Of a stretch of 28,920 nt of DNA, positions 17,347-26,415 are shown in pieces. The DNA lies in the NCBI GenBank assembly GCA_001460835.1, contig CYKH01001916.1, positions 1 through 28,920 on the forward strand, given 5' to 3'. The number at the start of each line of letters is the position of its first letter. Within the stretch, counting starts at the first letter, position 1. The notes beneath the pieces are model-generated. The model ran no database searches, was not told the DNA's origin, and saw only the letters and a list, made by a program, of their open reading frames with translations. The DNA comes from Bodo saltans (lineage: Eukaryota; Euglenozoa; Kinetoplastea; Eubodonida; Bodonidae). Made by a program: the position numbers and the translations under genes.

Positions 17347-18786
17347 ATGCGTGTCAAGAAGAAGGATCTTCGCAGAGGTGAGGCCCAACTGCCAATCAAT
17401 TATCCAGCCCCTACTGTAGAGGACAGTTTTAACTACGAGCGTGAAAAGGACCGTGTCGAGAATTTATGCAAACGTCTTGCCAACAACGAGGTTGAAATCC
17501 GAGACGCTGTACTAGCCGAGATCCCTAGGTTCTTAAAGGAACTCACTCAACCATTAGTCGCCCAGCAAGAACGCACCGGCACCGTCGATTCCGCAGATGT
17601 GGCTCGTGCAGAGCTGATTATGATGAAGCTTTGCGTCGGACTGCACTACTGCTTCTGGCACAGCGACAAGCCCCTCGTCCAGCACGAATGCGCGTTTAAG
17701 ATCTCTCAACTTTTGTTTGCGCCCGTATCCAACTCGTACCGAGTGATGTTCATCCGCAGTTTCTTCAAAATTTTGACGCGTGAGTGGCCCAAGATTGATC
17801 ATTATCGCATCGACAAGTACATGGCCCTTGTGCGTAAGGTTATGTTCCAGATGATCGCGCTCGTGTCGCAAATCGAGCGCGGGGAGATTCTTCCTCGCCC
17901 AGTCGTCATGAAGGCCGAGGGGAACTTTATCTCCGCCATTCTTGACAGCAACCAAGGAGGCGTCGATAGCAAGAAGGGAAAGAAAACGACTTCGGTTGCC
18001 AAACAGCGCGCTCAAGCCAATGGTGACGTCAACGCACTCGGAAATGTCCTTGCAGAGTTGAAGACGCTTTTCCAAGACGAGGTTCTTGAGAATATTCGTT
18101 CGGTTGGTCTTACGATGCACATCTGCGATCTTATGTTCGACGAACTGACTCGCGCAAAGCTCTCTGTGGATTTATTCGTTCAACTTGCATCGATCATCCC
18201 ATGCTTCGCCATGTCTCGCGGTAACTACGTCGAGAAGCGTGTGCTCGATAATTTCTTCGCACCACTTACCGGTGGCGTGATCGAAAGCCAGTGGGAGAAC
18301 GACGATCGAGAGCAGGATATCCTCACACTCTACTCCAGGATGGTGGACGTGTGCCGTGAATACTCTGTGAGCAACCGTACTCTGCGCAACGTCCGAATGA
18401 TGTTCTCCGAGGCCCAACTACTTCTGGAGCAACGCCTTGTGTCCCTTGGGGCACCAAATGAGTTGATTGCCACACGTCCCGCTGATCTCCGCCGCACCAT
18501 TGAGCGTGAGGTAAAGGAAATCGACGCCATGAGAATGCGCGTTGCCCGGGAGAAGGATGGTATCAAACAGCTCAAACGTACAGAGCGCACCAAGGCTGTT
18601 CGCACTGTCAAAAAGGCTGTGGCCTCAGGCCGCGAGGTGGATCCTAAGATGGCAGCAGTGGCCAAGGCAGTGGAGGCACGCGCGAAGAAAAAGAGCCTAG
18701 TTCGTGACACAAAACGCAAGAAGAACTACAAGCTGACTAAGAAGGATCTTACGGAGTCCAGGAGCTTCCGTATTGCCAAGAAATAA
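17347..18786 (+). CDS. RRP1: Rrp1/Nop52 family ribosomal RNA processing protein
   Basis: Members of the Nop52/Rrp1 family are nucleolar proteins of the pre-60S pathway needed for 27S pre-rRNA processing in yeast. The family core is visible at residues 34-165: the helix with LCKRLANNEVEIRDAVL, then LHYCFWHSDKPLVQHE (99-114), which matches the W-D-KP-L-E signature (human GLFYCMWMQDKPLLQEE). TREWPKIDHYRIDKYMALVR (144-163) matches the REW-IDR-RLDKF segment. A Lys/Gly-rich linker (204-222) splits the fold, and a second helical part follows (230-350). The tail from about 380 is strongly basic (TKRKKNYKLTKKD), suiting a nucleolar RNA-associated protein. Length (479) is close to the human protein. 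The start is the ATG just after a clear splice acceptor. The symbol is by family; no experimental evidence here. Confidence 0.9.
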   Translation: MRVKKKDLRRGEAQLPINYPAPTVEDSFNYEREKDRVENLCKRLANNEVEIRDAVLAEIPRFLKELTQPLVAQQERTGTVDSADVARAELIMMKLCVGLHYCFWHSDKPLVQHECAFKISQLLFAPVSNSYRVMFIRSFFKILTREWPKIDHYRIDKYMALVRKVMFQMIALVSQIERGEILPRPVVMKAEGNFISAILDSNQGGVDSKKGKKTTSVAKQRAQANGDVNALGNVLAELKTLFQDEVLENIRSVGLTMHICDLMFDELTRAKLSVDLFVQLASIIPCFAMSRGNYVEKRVLDNFFAPLTGGVIESQWENDDREQDILTLYSRMVDVCREYSVSNRTLRNVRMMFSEAQLLLEQRLVSLGAPNELIATRPADLRRTIEREVKEIDAMRMRVAREKDGIKQLKRTERTKAVRTVKKAVASGREVDPKMAAVAKAVEARAKKKSLVRDTKRKKNYKLTKKDLTESRSFRIAKK

Positions 18787-19107
18787 AATTCCACTTGCTT
18801 AAACAAAACAGAAAGGGGGCGAAAGCGTCGCAGGGAGTGCAGATTTTTGAGACCCTTTTTAAAGAGTTTATGTGATTTCTCGATTAATGAAAGAGTGTGC
18901 AATACTCCGTAACCACCTTTGCCATTGAAAGTGGCCACTTATTTCTCTCTTCTCTGGTTCAAAAATTGTTTTTTTTTCACCTGGCTCGTCAACCTTTACG
19001 TGACAATAACAGAGAAACAGTTACGCGCATAGAACGAAGATTTACTACAGAACGGAAAACAAACATCTTTTTTAGTGGTGTAGCAGCATTCGTTAAAGAG
19101 AAGAGAA
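18787..19107 (+). other. Spacer with a T-rich acceptor
   Basis: No credible gene. A T-run at 18969-18977 and pyrimidines up to the AG at 19011-19012 give a likely splice acceptor, 95 bases before the ATG at 19108. Confidence 0.45.
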
Positions 19108-21894
19108 ATGAGCTCGCACGACTTTCCAATGGAACAAACGACCTCAACAGGTTCCATGACCCGTAGTAATTCGATGGTGGTCTCTCCTACCACCACAACG
19201 TCGCCTCCCACTGGCATGCAACGTCGTTCATCACTCCCGGCAGCGACTGTCAAGCGTGCTGGCAGAGACGAGAGGTTTACTCAGACAGACATTCGAGACC
19301 TCATCTGGGGAGTCGAGTGGGAAGCAGACCCAGCGCTAAGACGAAGCAAAGAGTCCATTCTCCCGTTGGACACTGATATCATTGTCGCCCCTCACCACTC
19401 TACTTCTCAGTCATACTCCACTATGGCTATGCAGCGACGCACAAGTGATGACGATGATGATGGTGAGGGTACTACAGGACCGAGTGGCCCTCCATCTCAA
19501 AAGGTGATTGGGTTGCCGTCAACTGACGAGTGCATCTTTTTACGCGCTGCACATCATCGAGTCCGTCAATTCATGTCGCTGATTCAAGTGTGGCTCGAAG
19601 ATCCAAAGAAGTTGGACTTTGTGGGAGAATGGGTTGGGCAGCAGCACCCCTCACGTGTAGGGGAACACTTCCGTCAGCAGGCGGAGGACGAAGACACCCT
19701 CCTTGCCGCACTGAAGGAGGAGCTGAAGCACGTCATGCGCTCATCGGAGGTGTCTGCGGAGGAAAAGATTGAGCGATGTCGTGTATTTGCGGATCGACAA
19801 AAAATGATCTTCCTGAAACGCGCTGAGAGGCAAAAGGAATCTGCCCTTCTTCTTGCGGAGCATCATCGAAGTACATTTATTCGCATAAACACATTAACCA
19901 TCGAGGGGGATGAGGAGGAGCACGATGCATCGTTTGTTGGTGCCGAGGAACTTGCCAATAGTATTGTTGCGCATTTGGGAAAGTTTTTTGTGTTCCTTCA
20001 GAGCGCTGTTGAGCAAACTCAAGTGATTCCATCAGGTGCCGAGCTGTTATCGTTGCAGCTGTTTCCTGGCGGTGTGCGTCAGAAAACGGTTTACGGCCTT
20101 CAGAGCGGACTGCATAACGAGCTGGACGCGGTGCTCATGCCCCGCGACTTTGAAGAACTGAAGCTGATTGTGAAGGGCAATGAACTGCCGGACTTGTACA
20201 AGTTGAAATACACAGAAAAGTGGGACTTTGGCGCCGATGAGCTGGAGTACCTACGTGAGAAGTTCTTAAAGCAGTATGCAGCAGAAGAGCTGCAAAAAAT
20301 TCAACAGACGTCGAAAAAGAAGAAGGACGAGACAATGTCTGCGCTCAACAAAGAGCTCGGAAAGATGAGAGCGAGCGCGACCCAGCAGATCAAAGAACTT
20401 GAAGATTCTGTGAATACCGCAGCCGCAATTACTGCGAGGCAGCAACGTAGTCGCCAGAATAGCTCTGCACCATCATCTGCCGGTGGTGCGCATTCGGTCA
20501 TTCCACCCTCGCCGCGCCCTAGTGGGTCGCTTGTGACATCTGGGGAGGTTAGCCCTGTCACACCAAGCTTATCCCCAGCCCCGCTCCAGACTCAGCTCAC
20601 TAGGCCGGGGAGCAGTGGCATCGGGAAACCGCCAATCTCGCCCGCCGTGCCGTTTATGGCGGGAGGGTCGGTCAGCAATGTCGAGTGGTTCCCCGTCATT
20701 CCTGCCACGCCGCAACCCATCCACGTGGATGAGAATGCCGCCACGTTGGCATTTCAAGCGTTGACGTTGGCAGCGGGCGAGCGGCCAGGGTCGGCTTCTG
20801 GGTCTGCGCTGTCAACAGGCAGAGGTGGGGGTGGAAATGAGGCTTCCACGAACAGCGAGGCGTCGGAGTGTCTGAAGGCCGCTGTAGGTGCCGCAATCTC
20901 CCCCAGAGATGCTCCGCTCGTGGCGGCGGCAACAAAACCCCCAGCATCCTCCAAGCTGCCGCACCACCAGGACACACACGGTTCTTCGGGCCCGCATCAT
21001 GCACTTGCGCGTCAAAAGAGCTCGCTTGTGAAGCAACCAAGTGGAGCGCCCCCCTCCGCAATACTTGCCCCTGGTGCTAGCAGCAATGGTCCATCTTCTG
21101 AGTCCCCCTCACAGGCTGCTCTCACTGGCTGGGTGGATCAGCAGCAAATCATGAGCAACAATGGAAACTTGCTCGGGTCTACAGTTGCTGCCGAGGTCCG
21201 TGATGGCGATGGCAGCACTCGAGGACAGGGCCGAGACCTTGCAGTCATTGGAAGCGTCAGCAGTTTTAGGAGGCCGCTCCAACGGGAAGCATCTAGCGTG
21301 AAAAACGTTGCAACGAAAATTAAATCGGCTCTGCATCTTAGGAATGGGGCATCAACTGCTGGCACTAGTTCTCAAGAGAAAAGTACCTCTCACCAGCGCG
21401 ACAGTAGTAGTAGCGACCCTTTTGCCGTGCCAACATCACAGCCACAGCTGTCAGGAGCACCTGCATCACACACAATCACTGCAGTGCCAAACACCTCCGC
21501 AGTATCAGAGTTAACGACTGACACCAAAACCGCGGCCGCGGCAGCGTCACTTGCGCACGCTCGAGAGCAGCTCACAGCAGTGGTCGACACGCTAATGACG
21601 ACGCAGCCCTCACGCTCGCGCCGGCACCTAACGTCGTCTCTTCGCGGGACGGTAGCATCTGCCCCCACAAGTTTGCTTGGACTAGGAGATACATCCCTTG
21701 CTGCGGATCTGCAGCTGCAACAACTACAGCAACAAAACGCATCCGACACCAGACCACAAAAGAAACTGTATGTCGCAAATGCAAAATCGAGCGATACCGA
21801 GGGAGGCCGAGTAGACTATGTAGTAAGTCCTGCGCGACGAGGTTCATCCCCATCTTCCCCCTTGAACCGCCAGATTGAGGCGGCAGCCCAGTGA
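19108..21894 (+). CDS. Uncharacterised protein with helical N-terminal part and long disordered tail (928 aa, probably the first part of a larger protein)
   Basis: Not recognised. Residues 1-55 and 95-130 are Ser/Thr-rich or acidic. The region 130-440 is mostly helical: VRQFMSLIQVWLEDPKK, KIERCRVFADRQKMIFLKRA, and a Lys-rich coiled-coil candidate at about 380-440. That part looks like the conserved core. From about 445 to 928 the chain is Ser/Pro/Ala/Gly-rich with no visible domain. It ends QIEAAAQ then TGA at 21892-21894. The next frame (-1) is open from 21879 and continues with the same kind of sequence. There is no spacer or pyrimidine tract between them, so this is most likely the front of one long protein split by a one-base frame change. 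No signal peptide or membrane segment; no function assigned. Confidence 0.82.
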   Translation: MSSHDFPMEQTTSTGSMTRSNSMVVSPTTTTSPPTGMQRRSSLPAATVKRAGRDERFTQTDIRDLIWGVEWEADPALRRSKESILPLDTDIIVAPHHSTSQSYSTMAMQRRTSDDDDDGEGTTGPSGPPSQKVIGLPSTDECIFLRAAHHRVRQFMSLIQVWLEDPKKLDFVGEWVGQQHPSRVGEHFRQQAEDEDTLLAALKEELKHVMRSSEVSAEEKIERCRVFADRQKMIFLKRAERQKESALLLAEHHRSTFIRINTLTIEGDEEEHDASFVGAEELANSIVAHLGKFFVFLQSAVEQTQVIPSGAELLSLQLFPGGVRQKTVYGLQSGLHNELDAVLMPRDFEELKLIVKGNELPDLYKLKYTEKWDFGADELEYLREKFLKQYAAEELQKIQQTSKKKKDETMSALNKELGKMRASATQQIKELEDSVNTAAAITARQQRSRQNSSAPSSAGGAHSVIPPSPRPSGSLVTSGEVSPVTPSLSPAPLQTQLTRPGSSGIGKPPISPAVPFMAGGSVSNVEWFPVIPATPQPIHVDENAATLAFQALTLAAGERPGSASGSALSTGRGGGGNEASTNSEASECLKAAVGAAISPRDAPLVAAATKPPASSKLPHHQDTHGSSGPHHALARQKSSLVKQPSGAPPSAILAPGASSNGPSSESPSQAALTGWVDQQQIMSNNGNLLGSTVAAEVRDGDGSTRGQGRDLAVIGSVSSFRRPLQREASSVKNVATKIKSALHLRNGASTAGTSSQEKSTSHQRDSSSSDPFAVPTSQPQLSGAPASHTITAVPNTSAVSELTTDTKTAAAAASLAHAREQLTAVVDTLMTTQPSRSRRHLTSSLRGTVASAPTSLLGLGDTSLAADLQLQQLQQQNASDTRPQKKLYVANAKSSDTEGGRVDYVVSPARRGSSPSSPLNRQIEAAAQ

Positions 21895-23546
21895 GGAACG
21901 ACGATGGAAATTCTCCGAACAAACGACAGTCGCCCCAACGTGCCCGACCGAATGCTAGTGGTGGTCAGCAGCAAGAAGATATTGACCCAATGATTCGGTT
22001 TGGGAAGCCTCTTCCACGGGGTGTGACGGTGATGGACGCCGACCCACTGGCGTCCTTGTCACAGAAGGTTGCACACCGCCGTGACCTCGTGACACCAACA
22101 GTGTCGTCCAGTCATCAACGGAAGCATCAGCTGCCACCACGTGCCTCCACGTCACAACAACTTCCTGTCACTTCAACGACTGTTAGTGGCGGTGGACGAT
22201 CTTCTGCGCCTAACAAGTTGCAACCGCTCCGCGCAGCTACGGGCAGTGGTGCCGTTAACGGACCACCACCGAATACAACAAGCGGCATCGCCAGGATGGT
22301 TCTACCCGTAAGAAACTCCGGCGCGGTGAAATACAATGAAGAGATCGAAGCCCATGCTGTCGCCAACACCACAGCAGAACAGCTCATGGTGGAGGCAATG
22401 CTCCATGGAAGACTTGATCGACTTCATTTGCTTGTGTCGCCGGTACTGCCCAGCAGATCTGACGATTCTCGTGTCTCCCCAGAGAGGCGGTCGCCCCTTC
22501 GAGGGGAATATGTGCAGCTCGATGGCGTCAACGGCAGCGGTGAAGATGCTGAGGAGGCAGCTTTTGGCACGGCAGTAAATGCCATAGATGTCCCCTTGGG
22601 AAGTTCACGCACGCAGCCCCTGCCCAACAAAACCAACGAAATGGTGTATGGATCGAAGGCTGCAGATGTACCTTGTCTGATCCCTACGAGGTCGCAGCAG
22701 CGAATTAGCAAACCTCTCACCCCCTCGCAGCATCAGCAGCGCGGTACCAACAACAACAACATGATAATGGCGACGACAACAGTGATTGGTCAAACGACTA
22801 TCGACCCTCCGCTCTCATCACGAAATATTTTCGCAGCTCAGCCGTTGATTCACACGGCGCTGCAGCAGAAACAACAACATCGAGCTATTGGTCATCAACA
22901 GAGTCAACAAGATGTAGACACAGTTGGGGGTCCAGGTCGTGTGACAGCTCCGCACAACGGTAGCGTCGAATTCAACTACGATGAGCACCAGCACCACCAG
23001 CAGCAGCATAACGGCGGGGGTCAGTTTTGGGACAGCAGTGAGCATGGTGCACTGCATCGACATCAAGAGCATCACGCAGGCCATCATGAATCTTATGCAT
23101 CATCATACCCGTACATGTCGCCAATCGGGGCGTCTTACAACAACAACGGCAACAACAACAGTCTCGCCTCACAACAACAGCAACCGCAACAACACCGCAG
23201 AACACACACATTTGCGGATCATGTCGCAACTGTTCGTGGTGGCGGGGCTGCGGCTGCGGCAGCGGTGGCGACGCCACCAGCTGGTTCCATTTCTCCATTT
23301 CCTGCGTCGACACGCGTTCTGCACGGTAGTAATAGCGCACCTTCACAAACTGCTGTGCAACAACAGCAACATCAGGTAAGGGCTGACGGTGGCGTTGACA
23401 AACACCACAACGCATTCAGCGGCGCAACGAATGACAATGATGCTGACGGCTACGGTGAGTTTGTCCACTATGCCGTTGCCGTTGATGGTGCACGTGGTGG
23501 TCAGCGCTTAACCGTTGCAAAGCCTGAATTTTCGTACTTGGCGTAA
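21879..23546 (+). CDS. Gln/His/Asn-rich disordered continuation of the preceding protein
   Basis: The frame is open from 21879, 16 bases before the preceding frame stops. Its only early start-like codon is GTG 21891 and its first ATG is 21990, which would give 518 residues if it were a separate gene. The protein is disordered: Ser/Pro/Arg-rich at first, with one compact stretch (about 22336-22440, YNEEIEAHAVANTTAEQLMV). Gln-, His- and Asn-rich tracts follow (22720-23200), driven by CAA/CAG and CAC/CAT codons, and a Gly/Ala run at about 23238-23275. The end (EFVHYAVAVDGARGGQRLTV) is more ordered. A separate gene would lack both a splice acceptor and a spacer, so I favour a single split gene. 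No function recognised. Confidence 0.7.
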   Translation, partial: GGSPVRNDDGNSPNKRQSPQRARPNASGGQQQEDIDPMIRFGKPLPRGVTVMDADPLASLSQKVAHRRDLVTPTVSSSHQRKHQLPPRASTSQQLPVTSTTVSGGGRSSAPNKLQPLRAATGSGAVNGPPPNTTSGIARMVLPVRNSGAVKYNEEIEAHAVANTTAEQLMVEAMLHGRLDRLHLLVSPVLPSRSDDSRVSPERRSPLRGEYVQLDGVNGSGEDAEEAAFGTAVNAIDVPLGSSRTQPLPNKTNEMVYGSKAADVPCLIPTRSQQRISKPLTPSQHQQRGTNNNNMIMATTTVIGQTTIDPPLSSRNIFAAQPLIHTALQQKQQHRAIGHQQSQQDVDTVGGPGRVTAPHNGSVEFNYDEHQHHQQQHNGGGQFWDSSEHGALHRHQEHHAGHHESYASSYPYMSPIGASYNNNGNNNSLASQQQQPQQHRRTHTFADHVATVRGGGAAAAAAVATPPAGSISPFPASTRVLHGSNSAPSQTAVQQQQHQVRADGGVDKHHNAFSGATNDNDADGYGEFVHYAVAVDGARGGQRLTVAKPEFSYLA

Positions 23547-23700
23547 CGCCAAAGGAATCCGCGACAAAATCGTGCGCTTTGACGTCTGACTCATCGCTTG
23601 CCACAAAGGATTAGGTGTCTGTGTTCTTCGCTTCCTCTCGAAGCAAATGTAATGGCGCCAAATGCTTTGCGACGGAGAACATTATGGATGATGGTTTCGA

Positions 23701-23732
23701 CTTTTTTTTTATCTTTACTTCCGTCCCTGTAG
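23701..23732 (+). promoter_or_regulatory. Predicted trans-splice acceptor for the zinc-finger kinase gene
   Basis: A T-run at 23702-23710 and a T/C-rich tract end in GTAG at 23729-23732, 109 bases before the ATG at 23842. Confidence 0.5.
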
Positions 23733-23841
23733 AGTATACCTTCCAGAATACAGTTCCTTTGTTGAAAGTGTGATTTTAAAGGTGTTCCCCTTGAAGTGAG
23801 TAGATTCGTCTTGTAGTTCTGGTTAGAATAGATTAACAAAG

Positions 23842-26130
23842 ATGGACGACCATCAATTTTCTTCTGCATCGTCTCAACGCTCCACGACGCCAACGCCGCC
23901 CTCTTCTACCTCCACTGCAGCGTATTTTCTGCGGTGCGGCCATTGTGTTCAAACAGTAGAGAACAAGAAATACAAGTGCCATGAGTGCGGTGCGTACTTG
24001 TGCCCGAGGCACCGTCGCAAATTAAAAACATTCCTGTCGTCTACGTACTACTGCCTCCCAAATTGTCATGGGGAGTCCACCAATGACACGTCGTCATCAG
24101 CGACTCCTTCATCTCATGATCGTCGGCCTCCCTCAGCTACTGCGTTGAAGGGCAAGGTGACGGTGCTCCAGACGTCTTTTGGTCTCATTCAAGAGGTGGA
24201 GCACACTCCCCCTCGTGGCGACGAAGAATCTCACCACCACTATGTTGGAGATCATCGATCAGGGAACGACGGACGTAGTTCGGGGTCGGTGGCGGCAAGC
24301 GGGAGGTCTGTCAGCGCATACGAGTACCATCACGGTGGAGGAAGCGGATCTGGTGGCTATGAGAACAGCAGTAGCTATTGGTTCGGTAGCGGCGGTGATG
24401 CCCCAGCGTCTCACCACCATCCAGAGAAGCGCTCCTCCTCGAGCAGTCATGCTCCACCCACGAGAGCTGTAGGACATGATGAAGGCGCTCGAAAGCCGGC
24501 AGCGCAGCCTACTGCTGAGCTCGTGTATAATCACCGCGGTGAATTGCAACAGTTGGCCCCTTCAACAACAGCGCGAATAAGTTCTGCGTCCACCACAAGT
24601 TCATCACATACGTCGCAGCAACCCCCTTCTCTGCAGCACAGTAGATCTCGACGATCTTTGATCGAAGGCGGTGGTATGCCCGACGATGAGGGCACCGCGC
24701 CCGCTCGGTCTGTGCCCTCCTTGCCAACCTCGTCGTCCACGTCCATGTCGTCGTCTTTGAACAATCAACGGCCTCGAGTTCGTGGGTTCGGACTTCCGTT
24801 CGTCGTCCCAGAGCCAGTCAATCAGGCTAGTGGAAAGAGGCATGTCATGATAGGCCCTGAGATGCAGATTCTTGTGACCCCTGAAGAGAAAGTTCGTTTC
24901 GTTGAAATCGAGCTCAACACCATGAGTGGAGTCAATGTTGTGCGGGGGACTGTTCTAGGCCACGAAGACGCATCACCGCATCTGATGATTTGGCATGAGC
25001 GAGGCAAGCGATATCCGCAACGGTTGCTTCCTGCAGATGTGAAATCAATTCACGCTGTTCACCCTGCACGGTGTAAACATTGCGGAGCGATCCTTGCTCG
25101 TGACGAAGCGGACGAGCATGTCGCGTCGCATCGACTGGGTGGCGGTGTGGATGTCGGCACCGCTGTAGGCGATGAGCGCCTAGGGACGGCATGTGGCGAC
25201 ACAGCACTGTTGCTAAGAGTCGTACGGTTAAAGCAGTTGGGCGCCGGTGCTCAGGGTGAGGTCTGGCTGTGCAGGGACGGTGCTCAAACTGTTGTGGACG
25301 CGCTTCCCATGTCTGATTCATTCAACTCCCAAACTCCCGCCAACTCCCCCACGCGTCGCCTTGTGCAGAAGCGTATCACATGCGCAGACGACAAGGAAGC
25401 TACTGCCAAGTACCAACAAAGCGTCCGATTGATGAGCCTCTCCCATGTGCACGTCATCCGGTACCTTGCCGTGCAAAAAGCGCCGCGGGAGCCGGTCGTC
25501 ACCGTTCTCATGCCGTATTACCACGAGGGGGACCTCGCTGGGTTGATTCGAGCACAACGCGAGCCGTTCAAGGAGCACTACGTGTCGTCGCTGTTGCTTC
25601 AGTTGTCTGCTGGACTGCACTTCTTGCACAACCACACCCCGACGATCATTCATGGCGACATCAAACCAGAAAATGTTCTTCTCTTCAATCGTAGGGAGCA
25701 GATTGTATTGATGGACTTGGATGCCAGTCGTGAGTTGAGCACCTACCACCGTGCCGCTACGGGTGTTCACATCGGCACGACCGCCTGGATGGCCCCTGAG
25801 ACACTCCATAAAGAAGAAATCACCACACGGTCCGACATCTGGAGTCTAGGGTTGCTGGCGTATGTGTTGCTCGTACTGCCAGACTTTCCTATGCTGCACT
25901 GCGACGCGACGAGCGAAAATGAACTGCTGAATTCCACGTCATGGGCAATGGAGGAGCTCCTGAGACGAGTGGGGGGCCGCATTGTGTCGAGGGGCTTCTC
26001 CAAAGGGATTGCCTTGTTGGTCACACGGATGCTTCATCACGATCCACGGCGGAGACCTCACGCAGCGGAGATTGGAGAGAAGGTGACAGAGCTGATGACG
26101 AGTCAACTTGTGACGGGAAGCTCTGACTGA
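23842..26130 (+). CDS. Protein kinase with two zinc-binding modules and altered HRD/DFG motifs
   Basis: A 762-residue multidomain protein. An N-terminal zinc module has C32-x2-C35, C46-x2-C49, C54-x2-H57, C71-x3-C75. A His/Ser/Gly-rich linker (77-310) follows. Next come a small beta-rich domain (about 350-408, RFVEIELNTMSGVNVVRGTV) and a C2H2-like finger (C411, C414, H426, H430). The kinase domain runs from about 460 to 752. It shows a glycine loop GAGAQGEVWL (467-476), putative ATP lysine K510 after a Ser/Pro insert, HGDIKPEN (604-611), DLD at 625-627 where DFG is usual, and TTAWMAPE (646-653). The catalytic Asp606, Lys608 and Asn611 remain and the metal Asp625 is present, so activity is possible though regulation should differ from RD kinases. 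Group cannot be set firmly; NEK-like or other. The start is the ATG after the acceptor at 23732. Confidence 0.9.
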   Translation: MDDHQFSSASSQRSTTPTPPSSTSTAAYFLRCGHCVQTVENKKYKCHECGAYLCPRHRRKLKTFLSSTYYCLPNCHGESTNDTSSSATPSSHDRRPPSATALKGKVTVLQTSFGLIQEVEHTPPRGDEESHHHYVGDHRSGNDGRSSGSVAASGRSVSAYEYHHGGGSGSGGYENSSSYWFGSGGDAPASHHHPEKRSSSSSHAPPTRAVGHDEGARKPAAQPTAELVYNHRGELQQLAPSTTARISSASTTSSSHTSQQPPSLQHSRSRRSLIEGGGMPDDEGTAPARSVPSLPTSSSTSMSSSLNNQRPRVRGFGLPFVVPEPVNQASGKRHVMIGPEMQILVTPEEKVRFVEIELNTMSGVNVVRGTVLGHEDASPHLMIWHERGKRYPQRLLPADVKSIHAVHPARCKHCGAILARDEADEHVASHRLGGGVDVGTAVGDERLGTACGDTALLLRVVRLKQLGAGAQGEVWLCRDGAQTVVDALPMSDSFNSQTPANSPTRRLVQKRITCADDKEATAKYQQSVRLMSLSHVHVIRYLAVQKAPREPVVTVLMPYYHEGDLAGLIRAQREPFKEHYVSSLLLQLSAGLHFLHNHTPTIIHGDIKPENVLLFNRREQIVLMDLDASRELSTYHRAATGVHIGTTAWMAPETLHKEEITTRSDIWSLGLLAYVLLVLPDFPMLHCDATSENELLNSTSWAMEELLRRVGGRIVSRGFSKGIALLVTRMLHHDPRRRPHAAEIGEKVTELMTSQLVTGSSD

Positions 26131-26415
26131 TACAGAAACAACAGAGAAAAAAAGACGTCACACCATTTTGTGCGAGTGGGTTGCAGTCCTTTACTCCTTC
26201 CTCTATCCCACACGCCTGCGCTCCACTTTTTATATTTGAGAAAAAGCAGTTAGACTACAGTCAGCATCAACTTTTTTGTATAATTGAGCTGGCAATGAAT
26301 TTCAGTTGTATGTTTATGTACTCCTTTGGTTATGCATTACTTGCAAACGCATTTTGGTCTGGAAATAGATTAGGTCAGCAACAGCGACCAAACGCGGACT
26401 CATCCTGTCCTGTGT

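Noticed and set aside
21880-21900. Programmed -1 ribosomal frameshift
   Set aside because: The bases before the TGA do not form a standard slippery heptamer and I saw no strong downstream hairpin.
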